Positions 49,738 to 58,729 of a stretch of DNA of 64,000 bases are shown in pieces. Within the stretch, counting starts at the first letter, position 1. Every line of letters starts with the position of its first letter. Origin of the DNA: Vreelandella arcis (GTDB lineage Bacteria; Pseudomonadota; Gammaproteobacteria; Pseudomonadales; Halomonadaceae). The notes under the pieces were generated by a model. It searched no databases. It was not told where the DNA came from and worked only from the letters and a program-made list of their open reading frames with translations. The stretch lies in the NCBI RefSeq assembly GCF_900103865.1, contig NZ_FNII01000002.1:342255-406254 (forward strand). The letters run 5' to 3'. The translations under genes were made by a program, and so were the position numbers.

Positions 49738-50322
49738 TCAAATCTCCTGGTTTTTGTTATTCATATTTTTAGCCACCGATGGCTTTTCATCGCTTTCTTT
49801 CAGCGGGTAGAGCGTATAGACCAAGGTGACCGTCGATATATCGTCAGGCAGAGTATTATCCAGTTGAAAAACAAGTGGAATAGTAAGTCTTTCGTTTGCC
49901 TGCAATTGCTGCTCTTGAAAACAAAAACAACTTACCTTTCGCAGGTGGGTTGTTGCTGCAGAGGGGCTAACGCTAGGAACTGCTCGGCCCCCACTAACAG
50001 ACTGACTGCGGTTGGTAAATAAAAAATCAATTTCGGTCATTTGGCCAGGATGTACTTTTACTTGATGGCTCTCGACACTTAACTGCCAAGGGAGCCCGGC
50101 ACTGGTACGTGTAATAAATTGAACGGTCACAAAGCGATCAGTGTTAACGTCTTCACCTATAGCACGTTTCGCGGTGGTCGCTACTTTTCCATTAATACCA
50201 GTGATATCACAAAAAACGTCATATAAAGGCACAAGCGCAAAAGCAAAGGCAAACATCCCCACTAAAGCGAAAACAGTCTTAGTAACCGTTTTCTTAACGC
50301 CATCAGCTTGGTCTGCATGCAT
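49738..50322 (-). CDS. ctaG: Cytochrome c oxidase assembly protein CtaG (Cox11)
   Basis: A 194-residue protein with one helix (about 15-35) and a periplasmic domain that delivers copper to the CuB site of subunit I. The copper-binding motif CFCFQEQ and PLYDVFCDITGINGK are diagnostic. The ATG at 50322 is preceded by GGAGG with correct spacing; GTG at 50343 and ATG at 50334 are in frame but lack that support. Confidence 0.93.
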   Translation of the reverse strand: MHADQADGVKKTVTKTVFALVGMFAFAFALVPLYDVFCDITGINGKVATTAKRAIGEDVNTDRFVTVQFITRTSAGLPWQLSVESHQVKVHPGQMTEIDFLFTNRSQSVSGGRAVPSVSPSAATTHLRKVSCFCFQEQQLQANERLTIPLVFQLDNTLPDDISTVTLVYTLYPLKESDEKPSVAKNMNNKNQEI

Positions 50323-50363
50323 ATTCGCCTCCATTGCTTTCACTTAGCGCTCTGCCTATTTAA

Positions 50364-51998
50364 CTATTTATCAGTGGACTGGAACACTGGCGGCGTCTCG
50401 AAGGTGTGCAAAGGAGCCGGACTGGGAACTGTCCACTCCAAATCGACTGCGCCCTCCCATGCTTTAGCCGGTGCTTTTTTCCCTCCTCTAACACACAAAA
50501 CAATAACTAATACGAATAACAGTTGTGAGGCGCCAAAAAAGAAGGCTCCGATACTTGATACAAAATTAAAGTCTGCAAACTGAAGCGCATAGTCCGGTAT
50601 TCGCCTAGGCATACCGGCCAATCCAGCAAAATGCATAGGGAAGAATGTCAAATTAACGCCAATCACCGAAAACCAAAAATGCCACTTCGCAAGTGTTTCA
50701 TTAGGATAGTGCCCTGTCCACTTAGGCAACCAATAATAAACACCCGCCATGATAGCGAAGATGGCGCCAGGCACTAAGACATAATGAAAATGGGCCACAA
50801 CAAAATACGTATCGTGATATTGGAAATCAGCAGGTGAAATTGCCAACATCAAACCTGAAAAACCACCAATCGTAAACAACACTACAAAAGCAAGTGCAAA
50901 CAACATAGGGGACTCAAAACTAATTGAACCCCGAAAAAGAGTCGTCACCCAATTAAATATTTTAACCCCGGTAGGAACCGCGATCAGCATCGTTGAATAC
51001 ATAAAGAATAACTCAGCAACTAGCGGTAGTCCCACGACAAACATGTGGTGAGCCCATACCAAAAAAGACAGCAACGCAATGGCAGCAGTGGCATACACCA
51101 TTGAGGCATAACCGAAGAGCGGTTTCCTTGCAAAGGTTGGAATAATTGCCGAAACAATACCAAAGGCAGGTAGAATCATTATATAAACTTCAGGGTGGCC
51201 GAAAAACCAAAAAAGATGTTGGAAAAGTACAGGGTCGCCACCGCCCCCGGCATCAAAAAAGCTAGTGCCAAAGTTAATATCCATCAGCATCATCGTAATC
51301 ACACCCGCCAGAACAGGCATAACAGCGATGAGCAAGAAAGCGGTTATTAGCCATGTCCACACAAATAACGGCATATCCATTAAACGCATACCGGGTGCAC
51401 GCATGTTAAGAATAGTCGCAATAATATTGATTGCCCCGAGAATGGAGCTAATGCCCGCAATATGCAGCGCTAAAATGAAGAAGGTCGTGGAGGATGGCGC
51501 ATACGTCGTCGAAAGTGGCGCGTAAAACGTCCAACCGAAGTTAGGGCCACCACCCGGCATTAATAGTGTCGACAGTAACAATGTAAATGAAACAGGCAGC
51601 AACCAAAAACTGAAATTGTTCAAGCGGGGCAACGCCATATCCGGCGCACCAATCTGCAACGGTATCATCCAGTTGGCAAGGCCAGTGAAAGCCGGCATGA
51701 CCGCGGCAAATACCATAATCAAACCGTGCATCGTGGTCATTTGATTAAAAAATTCTGGTTCGACCAACTGCAATCCAGGCTGAAACAGTTCGGCTCGAAC
51801 GACCAGCGCAAAGATACCGCCAACAAAAAACATCGTTAACGAGAAGATTAAATAGAGCGTGCCAATCTCTTTATGATTGGTCGTTAAAACCCAGCGACGC
51901 CACCCAGTCGGATGCGCCGCATGCTGGGGAATGCCACCGGCAGTGGCAACCGTATCGCTGTGCTGCAAGGGCGACTGCTGAGGTATTTTGGGCGCCAT
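50364..51998 (-). CDS. coxA: Cytochrome c oxidase subunit I
   Basis: A 544-residue catalytic subunit with twelve helices carrying heme a and the heme a3-CuB centre. The helix VI motif [17 protein letters not shown], the [12 protein letters not shown] copper-ligand histidines, and [16 protein letters not shown] heme ligands are all present, and the K- and D-channel elements fit the A-type (NFWLLP region, [11 protein letters not shown]). The start at 51998 follows TTGGAGACGGAT. It reduces oxygen to water while pumping protons. Confidence 0.96.
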   Translation of the reverse strand: MAPKIPQQSPLQHSDTVATAGGIPQHAAHPTGWRRWVLTTNHKEIGTLYLIFSLTMFFVGGIFALVVRAELFQPGLQLVEPEFFNQMTTMHGLIMVFAAVMPAFTGLANWMIPLQIGAPDMALPRLNNFSFWLLPVSFTLLLSTLLMPGGGPNFGWTFYAPLSTTYAPSSTTFFILALHIAGISSILGAINIIATILNMRAPGMRLMDMPLFVWTWLITAFLLIAVMPVLAGVITMMLMDINFGTSFFDAGGGGDPVLFQHLFWFFGHPEVYIMILPAFGIVSAIIPTFARKPLFGYASMVYATAAIALLSFLVWAHHMFVVGLPLVAELFFMYSTMLIAVPTGVKIFNWVTTLFRGSISFESPMLFALAFVVLFTIGGFSGLMLAISPADFQYHDTYFVVAHFHYVLVPGAIFAIMAGVYYWLPKWTGHYPNETLAKWHFWFSVIGVNLTFFPMHFAGLAGMPRRIPDYALQFADFNFVSSIGAFFFGASQLLFVLVIVLCVRGGKKAPAKAWEGAVDLEWTVPSPAPLHTFETPPVFQSTDK

Positions 51999-52043
51999 AT
52001 CCGTCTCCAAACTTATTATTGTCGGTCTTTACCTATACAGCTG

Positions 52044-53159
52044 TTAGGGTTCGACTTGATCTGCCACGCGCGCGGGCTGAACGATCTCTTCCGTCTCATT
52101 CCCCCAAGCGTTTTGTGTATAGGTAACAACCGCGGCAATTTCTACGGGATTAAGGGTATTTCGAAATGCCGGCATTGCTGCCCCAGAAACGCCATTAATC
52201 ACTTTATCCAAGTGCCAGTCGAGGTCATTGATTAACTGCTGATTACCAGCAAGCGATGGAAAGGCTGGCGGAGAGCCCTGCCCTTCAGGTTGGTGGCATG
52301 AAGCGCAAATCGACTGATAGACAGATTCCCCTCTAGCCATTAATTCATCCATCTCCCACTCACGCCCGACACCTTGAGCTTCTTGTTCGGCTACTTTTTT
52401 ACGTTCTGCGAGCCAATCGTCGAAAGCGTTTTCCTCCATCGCCTGAACCACCACGGGCATAAAACCGTGGTCAAGGCCACAAAGCTCGGCACACTGGCCA
52501 CGGTAAATCCCCGGCTCATTTATTTTGACCCAATTTTCGTTGATAAAGCCGGGAATAGTATCTTGCTTGACGGCGAGATCCGGCACCCACCAGGAATGAA
52601 TAACGTCGTCAGATGTCATTAAAAAACGAATTTTGCGGTTAATCGGCAGCACGAGCGGCTCATCCACTTCTAAGAGATAATGTTCACCTCGATCCTCCTC
52701 TCCACCGATTTGGCTACGTGGTGTGCTGAGGTTGGAGTTAAATGCCACGTTCTCTCCCAGATACTCATAACGCCAACGCCACTGCTGACCGGTTATCATT
52801 ACATCCAATTCGGCGTCCGACGCGTCGTACATGTTTTTCAACGTCGCGGTGGCGGGAATCGCCATACCGACCAGAATAAGAACAGGAATCACCGTCCAGA
52901 GTATTTCGATCTTGGTGTTTTCGTGAAAGTGAGCTGCTTTTGCGCCTCGTGACTGTCGATAGCGAAAAAGCGAATAAAACATGGCCCCAAAGACCAGCAC
53001 CCCAATGACGACACATATCCAAAAAATGGTCATGTGAAGGCCGTGAATCTCACGGCTCACATTGGTTACCCCAATGGGCATATTCCACGATTGGGCAAAG
53101 CAGGCGGCGCTGCTCAGCAAGCCTGCACCAAACACTAATGGTCTCTGCCATAAGCGCAT
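52044..53159 (-). CDS. coxB: Cytochrome c oxidase subunit II fused to cytochrome c
   Basis: A 371-residue subunit. A signal peptide (about 1-22, ending CFAQS) is followed by two membrane helices, the cupredoxin CuA domain with the motif GQCAELCGLDHGFMP (two cysteines, histidine, methionine), and a C-terminal cytochrome c domain with heme site CASCHQPEGQG and an axial methionine near AAMPAFRNTLN. This makes the enzyme caa3-like: electrons can enter through the fused cytochrome. GGGGG precedes the ATG. Confidence 0.95.
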   Translation of the reverse strand: MRLWQRPLVFGAGLLSSAACFAQSWNMPIGVTNVSREIHGLHMTIFWICVVIGVLVFGAMFYSLFRYRQSRGAKAAHFHENTKIEILWTVIPVLILVGMAIPATATLKNMYDASDAELDVMITGQQWRWRYEYLGENVAFNSNLSTPRSQIGGEEDRGEHYLLEVDEPLVLPINRKIRFLMTSDDVIHSWWVPDLAVKQDTIPGFINENWVKINEPGIYRGQCAELCGLDHGFMPVVVQAMEENAFDDWLAERKKVAEQEAQGVGREWEMDELMARGESVYQSICASCHQPEGQGSPPAFPSLAGNQQLINDLDWHLDKVINGVSGAAMPAFRNTLNPVEIAAVVTYTQNAWGNETEEIVQPARVADQVEP

Positions 53160-53310
53160 TGAAGCCCCCTTTTATTTTTTGTTATGGGTTAGTGCTACAC
53201 CCCTAGATAAACGTATGAATCAGAAAAATACCGATAAAACGCTATAAAATTCAGTATAGAAAATACTTGGCAATGTTCACGTGAATTGAGAAAAATAAAA
53301 ACTGCCTCGT

Positions 53311-53484
53311 TTAGCCTGAGACGTACGAAGCGAGCCCCCAAAGCATCAGAACGAACAGTAAAGTGATGATAATAAACGTAATAATAAAAGCCGCTGGATG
53401 CTTAGAGCTGAAATCTTCACGTCGCTGACGGTCACTTTGGACCCCAACAAGCGCTGCAAGCACCGACTTAACCACCGACCACAT
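53311..53484 (-). CDS. DUF2970 family small membrane protein
   Basis: A 57-residue protein: MWSVVKSVLAALVGVQSDRQ, then RREDFSSKHPAAFI and one C-terminal membrane helix (TFIIITLLFVLMLWGLASYV). It matches DUF2970, often found just upstream of cytochrome oxidase genes. GGAGGTGTGT precedes the ATG at 53484, much better than the longer frame to 53526. It is on the same strand as coxB, 151 bases upstream, and may be the first gene of the cluster. Confidence 0.8.
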   Translation of the reverse strand: MWSVVKSVLAALVGVQSDRQRREDFSSKHPAAFIITFIIITLLFVLMLWGLASYVSG

Positions 53485-53629
53485 ACACACCTCCAGCACA
53501 ACGCCACCATCAACGTCCCCGCCCAACTTGGTTCAGGCTTATTAACAAAAGTAGCTCACTTTGAGCATCCCACCGACCACCTCTTTCAACGCTTTGAAAT
53601 CACTCGTCAGCGTAAAACCTGCATCGCAA

Positions 53630-53659
53630 TTTACGCATTGCGCGATTGGCTTCTATAAT
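53630..53659 (+). promoter_or_regulatory. Sigma-70-type promoter for the small lipoprotein gene
   Basis: A consensus -10 box, TATAAT (53654-53659), with TTTACG as -35 (53630-53635) and an 18-base spacer. It lies 43 bases before the lipoprotein start codon. Confidence 0.6.
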
Positions 53660-53701
53660 TGACTAATACTGCTAGGTTTCAAATTTCACGGGATACTGCT
53701 A

Positions 53702-53908
53702 GTGAACAAACGACTGTTGAAACGATTACCTCTGACCGTTATTACCTGCCTAGGAATGCTGTTGCTTGCCGGCTGTACGACCTACACCTGGGAGGATGGC
53801 TCAAGGGAGACCGTGTTTGGCGTACCCCCTGAGGATGAAACGCTAACTGAGGAGGAACGACGCGCCCAAGGTGTCCGTTATCGGAAACCTGGCGAGATAC
53901 CTGAGTAA
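53702..53908 (+). CDS. Small lipoprotein, unknown function
   Basis: A 68-residue protein with a lipoprotein signal ending LLLAGC (lipidated cysteine 25) and a short acidic mature part (TWEDGSRETVFGVPPED, TLTEEERRAQG). I do not recognise a family. The start is GTG; a promoter-like TATAAT lies upstream, which supports expression. It is convergent with hrpB. Confidence 0.65.
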   Translation: MNKRLLKRLPLTVITCLGMLLLAGCTTYTWEDGSRETVFGVPPEDETLTEEERRAQGVRYRKPGEIPE

Positions 53909-53963
53909 ATGAACCTAGAGGAAACCCAGGTAAATGCGCTAAGTGCTTACTGGGGCGCTTCGT

Positions 53964-56405
53964 CTACCTGTGACGTTTGGTTGTCGAAGTGGCAGTGGCG
54001 GAAAGAGGGTCTTCTGGCCAAGGGTGCTTCGGGTAGCGACCGCGCATTTCTTTGCGCACGTCAGCATAACCATTCAGCCAGAAACTACGCAGGTCTTGCG
54101 TAACTTGAAGTGGACGCTTAGCCGGTGAGAGAAGATGAATCATGACCGCGACGCGCTGGTCGGCAATGCGGGGAGTCTCCTGCCAACCAAATGCCTCCTG
54201 AAGCTTTAGCGCTAAAATAGGCGGCCGGCCCTCTATACACGGGAGATAATCAAGCGCTGCCTGCTTGCCGCTGGGTACCGGCAATGCGTTAGGTGTCAGG
54301 CGTTCAAACAACACCTGCTCATCCCAGCTCAAGGAGCCTAGCAAATAGGTGTGAAAAGGCATTTTTTCAAGTTGACTAAGACGTGAAATACCCACTAGGT
54401 AAGGTGCTAACCAAACCTCTAGCGTGCTCATTAGCGCAGAGTTCGACCAATCTGGCCACTGGCCTTCAAACGCATCTTCTAGCAAGGCCATTCGCCCCTG
54501 AAGCTGCTGGACTTCTGGGGTTAGAACCACTTCTGGCCGCTGCCTAAGGGCATTAAGTAACGCTTGCGTAATGGCGTCTGCGGGTAGCTCATTGAGCGGT
54601 CGTTTAGCAATCACCAACGAACCGTGACGCTGCTCTTCCTCCCCAATCAACTGGCCTTGAGCCTCTGACCAACGAACATGGGTTACCCAGTGTTGAGTAT
54701 CAGGATATAGGCTTATCAGCGTCGCGAGTTCAAGGGGTTCAGCAACGTAAATAGCGGCTTCACTGGCTACACCCTCTACGTTAGCGGCGACAAGATAGGC
54801 CTCGTTTGCAAGAGGATGCGTGCGTGCTAGCGTGGCCGTCTTACCATTGGCAAGCTTAAACCGCCCGGGGCTGATCAACTGACCTACTCGATCTGGATAG
54901 GCCAACGCTAGCAACGCACCTAACGCCTCATAGCCTAGGTTGCGAGGCAGCACTGTGTTGGCAATACTCGCCAGCCGTTTAGCATCGCGATACCAATGGG
55001 GAAAATGTGCTGGCTGTCGAAGGCGCTGGATTAACGCATCGCGTAGCGAGCCGGTAATCCGATCTCGGCTCTCAAGCAAGGCGGCTAATGCGCAGGCCAG
55101 AGCCACAGCGCCCTGCTCTTCAGACCTCGCCAACATCACCGCCAGGCGTGGCTCAACAGGCCAGCGGACGCACTGGATCCCTAACGCGGTGAGCATGCCC
55201 GATGAGTCGATGATGCCAAGCTTCTGAAGCAGCGCCTGGGCACTTTGCCAGGCGCCACTTGGCGGCGGGGTCAACCAGGTTAGCGCACTAGGTGACTGCA
55301 CGCCCCAAATCGCCAATTCGAGCACTAGCTTCGCCAAATCAGCCTGCTGTATTTCCGGCTCGCCATGAGCGACTAATGGCTGCTCCTGAGACCATAATCG
55401 AAAGCAATAGCCCGGGCTCTGCCGCCCTGCACGCCCGCGCCGCTGATCGGCGCTGGCCCGGTTAACCCGACGCGTGGTTAATCGGGTAAGCCCCGTACGC
55501 GGTTGAAACAACGGCACCCGCTCTAAGCCTCCATCGACCACGACATTAACGCCATCGACGGTAACGCTGGATTCCGCGATAGCCGTGGAAACAATAACGC
55601 GTTGACGCTCAGAATTTTGCTTTAGTGTGGCCTGCTGCGCCTCAATGGCCATATTGCCGTGCAACGTTCGTATATCAATACCGAGAGAACTGTTTTGCAG
55701 GGCCTGCTCCAGCCGATTGATCTCAGCCACACCGGGAAGAATAACCAGAACATCTTGAGCCTGAGGCATGCTGATGGCTTCTTGGACGGCGCGGCTGGCA
55801 GCCGTTTCCAATGTTTCTTGACCAAGTAGCGGACGATAAAAGGTGTCGACAGGAAATTGCCGACCCGTACTTTCGATAACCGGCGTGTCTTGCCCTAATA
55901 CTTTTTGCAAAGCGGGTACATCAATAGTGGCGGACATGACGATCAAACGTAAATCGTCGCGGATGCTTTGCTGCACATCCAAAGCAAACGCTAGGCCAAC
56001 GTCAGCTTCAATGCTTCGCTCATGAAACTCATCGAAGATAATTCCGCTGATGCCGTCTAATAACGGATCCTCTTGCAACATGCGAGTGAGTACGCCCTGG
56101 GTGACGACTTCCAGTCGCGTCTTAGCGCTTACCCGACTATCACCCCGCATTCGATATCCTACGGTTTGACCCACCGCTTCGTTCAACTGCTGAGCCATAT
56201 AGCTGGCCGCTAAGCGAGCAGCCACCCGACGTGGTTCCAACAACAATAACTTTTTCCCTTGCGCCCACTGACTTGCTAAAAGCGTCAGCGGAACACGCGT
56301 GGTCTTACCGGCCCCGGGCTGAGCCACCAAAATTAAGCGGTTATGAGCGTCTAACGAGACTTGCAGAGAGGCTAAATGCTCCTCTATCGGTAGCGTTGTT
56401 GGCAT
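53964..56405 (-). CDS. hrpB: ATP-dependent helicase HrpB
   Basis: An 813-residue DExH-box helicase. Walker A is QPGAGKTTRVPL (29-40), the DExH box is FDEFHERS (near 120), motif III SATID and motif VI QRRGRAGRQSPG follow, and the C-terminal HrpB domain ends in FWLNGYADVRKEMRGRYPKHPWPEDP, quoted as RKEMRGRYPKHPWPED, a family hallmark. The cellular substrate is not well established. Start ATG at 56405, seven bases after the regulator stop on the same strand; an in-frame TTG lies two codons upstream. Confidence 0.95.
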   Translation of the reverse strand: MPTTLPIEEHLASLQVSLDAHNRLILVAQPGAGKTTRVPLTLLASQWAQGKKLLLLEPRRVAARLAASYMAQQLNEAVGQTVGYRMRGDSRVSAKTRLEVVTQGVLTRMLQEDPLLDGISGIIFDEFHERSIEADVGLAFALDVQQSIRDDLRLIVMSATIDVPALQKVLGQDTPVIESTGRQFPVDTFYRPLLGQETLETAASRAVQEAISMPQAQDVLVILPGVAEINRLEQALQNSSLGIDIRTLHGNMAIEAQQATLKQNSERQRVIVSTAIAESSVTVDGVNVVVDGGLERVPLFQPRTGLTRLTTRRVNRASADQRRGRAGRQSPGYCFRLWSQEQPLVAHGEPEIQQADLAKLVLELAIWGVQSPSALTWLTPPPSGAWQSAQALLQKLGIIDSSGMLTALGIQCVRWPVEPRLAVMLARSEEQGAVALACALAALLESRDRITGSLRDALIQRLRQPAHFPHWYRDAKRLASIANTVLPRNLGYEALGALLALAYPDRVGQLISPGRFKLANGKTATLARTHPLANEAYLVAANVEGVASEAAIYVAEPLELATLISLYPDTQHWVTHVRWSEAQGQLIGEEEQRHGSLVIAKRPLNELPADAITQALLNALRQRPEVVLTPEVQQLQGRMALLEDAFEGQWPDWSNSALMSTLEVWLAPYLVGISRLSQLEKMPFHTYLLGSLSWDEQVLFERLTPNALPVPSGKQAALDYLPCIEGRPPILALKLQEAFGWQETPRIADQRVAVMIHLLSPAKRPLQVTQDLRSFWLNGYADVRKEMRGRYPKHPWPEDPLSATATSTTKRHR

Positions 56406-56411
56406 ACGCAA

Positions 56412-57071
56412 TTACTTAACCGCTAAATGAGTGGCATCTGATTGCTGGACACCGCAACCCTTTAAGATAACGTGCTCCAGGAATTGAGTAATCGACTGCA
56501 GATCCGCTTCATTCAGCGCATCTCTACCGAGAATGCCAGAAACCTGGGCACTATAGTCAGTGTAATGCTGAGTAGCGGACCAAATCAGAAAAATGAGCAA
56601 GTGTGGATCAACAGCGTCCATTTTTCCCTGCTCGGCCCATTGGCGAATAATCGCCGCTCGGGAAGCGACCCAATCTCTTAGTTCCCCTGCTAAATAGTCA
56701 TTAAGGAAGGGGGCGCCAGCTAAAATCTCAGCGGCAAACAGTTTTGAACCTTCTGGGTAACGCTGACCAAGCATCATTTTAGTGCGTATAAAGTCGCTGA
56801 GCACACGCCCTGGATCACTGTCGGGGGTTATATCTTCGAGCACCGCGTTCCAACGACTCATCATTCTATTAAGAAGCCGAACATAAAGCGCTTGCTTAGT
56901 GCCCATGTAATACAGAATATTCGCTTTAGGCAGCCCGGCTTGGTCGGCAATGGCCTGAAGACTGGCACCACGGTAGCCATGCTGCGAAAACACCTGTTCA
57001 GCCGCACTCAATATCGTCCGTTCAATGCGATCTCGGCTGGCATTATCCTGGATAGCTGTTTCAGCTGTCAT
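56412..57071 (-). CDS. RutR-like TetR family regulator of the purine operon
   Basis: A 219-residue repressor-type protein. The N-terminal helix-turn-helix (about 18-62, FSQHGYRGASLQAIADQAG and KANILYYMGTKQALY) and the C-terminal ligand domain (YPEGSKLFAAEILAGAPFLND, LLIFLIWSATQHYTDY) follow E. coli RutR over their whole length. RutR senses uracil and thymine and binds TTGACCANNTGGTCAA. This gene is divergent from the xanthine dehydrogenase operon, whose promoter region holds a matching palindrome, so it probably controls purine catabolism; its ligand may be a purine. Start at 57071 follows AAGGAATCC. Confidence 0.88.
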   Translation of the reverse strand: MTAETAIQDNASRDRIERTILSAAEQVFSQHGYRGASLQAIADQAGLPKANILYYMGTKQALYVRLLNRMMSRWNAVLEDITPDSDPGRVLSDFIRTKMMLGQRYPEGSKLFAAEILAGAPFLNDYLAGELRDWVASRAAIIRQWAEQGKMDAVDPHLLIFLIWSATQHYTDYSAQVSGILGRDALNEADLQSITQFLEHVILKGCGVQQSDATHLAVK

Positions 57072-57119
57072 TCGTTGGATTCCTTCAAAAGGTGCTGAAT
57101 AGGACAACATCAAAGATCC

Positions 57120-57134
57120 TGATCATGCCGATCA
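57120..57134. promoter_or_regulatory. Inverted repeat near the regulator's promoter
   Basis: TGATC-ATGCC-GATCA lies 49 bases upstream of the regulator ATG. It could be an operator for autoregulation or chance; it does not match the RutR half-site. Confidence 0.3.
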
Positions 57135-57182
57135 AACGCCCCATAAGAGCTCATCTTTCATTTAAACGCACCATATGAGCGC
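57134..57182. repeat. Pair of 19-bp direct repeats, 30 bp apart, in the divergent promoter region
   Basis: AAACGCCCCATAAGAGCTC (57134-57152) and AAACGCACCATATGAGCGC (57164-57182) agree at 16 of 19 positions and start exactly 30 bases apart, about three helical turns. Binding sites for a second regulator are a reasonable guess. Confidence 0.5.
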
Positions 57183-57233
57183 AGCACGCAAAGTCTTGCA
57201 AGGCGCGTCATTTTGTCCCAAGCTCAAGCTATA

Positions 57234-57249
57234 TTGACCGATCGGTCAA
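57234..57249. promoter_or_regulatory. RutR-like operator upstream of xdhA
   Basis: A perfect 16-bp palindrome, TTGACCGATCGGTCAA, 22 bases before the xdhA start. It keeps the TTGACC/GGTCAA arms of the E. coli RutR site and immediately follows a TATATT (57230-57235) that could be a -10 box, a position suited to repression. Confidence 0.75.
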
Positions 57250-57271
57250 ATCAATTACAACGGAGTTTGGC

Positions 57272-58729
57272 ATGGCGACGATTGAGTTTTTGCTCAACGG
57301 CACCCCCAAGCAGTGCGACGTGTCACCCGACACCAGCATTTTAACGCTATTACGCGAGCATTTGGGGGTAACGGGAACCAAAGAAGGCTGCGCCTCTGGC
57401 GACTGTGGTGCTTGTACGGTCGCAATTAGCAACCCAAGCGATGCCCAACCGCACTTCGAGAGCGCAAATGCCTGTATTACGCCGGCGCATCAACTTCAAC
57501 GTCAGCATTTGGTGACCATCGAAGGCTTGGCATCGGGCGCTCAGCTTCATCCAGCACAACAGGCGATGATTGACGCCCATGGCAGCCAGTGTGGTTTTTG
57601 CACCCCAGGCATCGTAATGTCTTTGTTTACACTACATACCGAGCAACAAAAATGCCCAACGCCACTCACCCCAGAGCGACTGGAAGCCTCTTTGGGCGGA
57701 AACCTTTGCCGATGCACTGGTTATCGCCCCATACGAGACGCGGCTTTGAACATGCTACAAACACCATGGGAATCGCCCCAGTGGCTTGATGCCGCGTTGC
57801 CAGACACTGCCTCGCCGGCAAACGCCCATGAAATTGCACCTAACGAAGCGTTTTTTGCCCAACCCACTACGCTGACTGCGTTGACCAAAGCTCGGCGATG
57901 CTATCCTAACGCCCGGCTTGTCGCGGGTGCGACAGATTTATGGCTGGAAAACACCCAGCGCTTGGCCGTACTTGATCAGCTTATCGATGTTTCCCACGTG
58001 GATGAACTGCACCACATTGAAGAAGACTCCCTTCATGGACAATCTGGCTGGTGGGTAGGTGCAGGCGTAACGTACACCCAGCTTGAGCCCCTGCTGAACT
58101 CCCATTTCCCGGCCTTCGCGCACTTACTGCATCGCTTGGGTTCCCAGCAAGTACGTAACAGAGGCACACTGGGCGGCAATATTGCCAACGCTTCTCCCAT
58201 CGGCGATACCCCCCCTGTATTGTTGGCCCTTAATGCGTGGCTAGAATTGGCCAATCATGACGGCACACGCCAAGTACCATTGGACACATTCTTTACAGAT
58301 TACAAACGAACCCTTCTGGCAGCAGATGAGGTCATTAGCAGAATCTTCATTCCCAAGATGGACAGTACGGCTTCGCTTCGCGTCTGGAAGCTTTCTAAGC
58401 GCCGCGAAGACGACATCTCTGCAGTATTGGGTGCCTTCTGCTACCGCCTTGAAGAAGGCGTCTTGCATGACGTGCGTATTGCGTTTGGGGGGATGGCCGC
58501 AACGCCTAAGCGCGCGTTAAAAACCGAGGCAGCGCTAGAAGGTCAACCGCTAACAAAAGCCAGCTTTCAATCTGCGCAGCAGGTACTTTCTGATGAATTT
58601 CAGCCCATGGACGATGTGCGGGGCAGCCAGCATTATCGTCATCAAGCAGCCTTAAATTTGCTTGAACGCCTCTACCTAACGCTTTCTGCGCCCAATCAGG
58701 AGGTGATGCTCCATGCGTACGCTCACTAA
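57272..58729 (+). CDS. xdhA: Xanthine dehydrogenase small subunit (XdhA)
   Basis: A 485-residue subunit carrying two 2Fe-2S clusters and FAD. The first cluster domain has GCASGDCGACTVAI; the second has CGFCTPGIVMSL and GGNLCRCTGYRPIRDA. The FAD domain shows VAGATDLWLE and RNRGTLGGNIANASPIGD. It passes electrons from the molybdenum centre on XdhB to NAD+. CGGAG precedes the ATG. The last 17 bases overlap xdhB. Confidence 0.95.
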   Translation: MATIEFLLNGTPKQCDVSPDTSILTLLREHLGVTGTKEGCASGDCGACTVAISNPSDAQPHFESANACITPAHQLQRQHLVTIEGLASGAQLHPAQQAMIDAHGSQCGFCTPGIVMSLFTLHTEQQKCPTPLTPERLEASLGGNLCRCTGYRPIRDAALNMLQTPWESPQWLDAALPDTASPANAHEIAPNEAFFAQPTTLTALTKARRCYPNARLVAGATDLWLENTQRLAVLDQLIDVSHVDELHHIEEDSLHGQSGWWVGAGVTYTQLEPLLNSHFPAFAHLLHRLGSQQVRNRGTLGGNIANASPIGDTPPVLLALNAWLELANHDGTRQVPLDTFFTDYKRTLLAADEVISRIFIPKMDSTASLRVWKLSKRREDDISAVLGAFCYRLEEGVLHDVRIAFGGMAATPKRALKTEAALEGQPLTKASFQSAQQVLSDEFQPMDDVRGSQHYRHQAALNLLERLYLTLSAPNQEVMLHAYAH

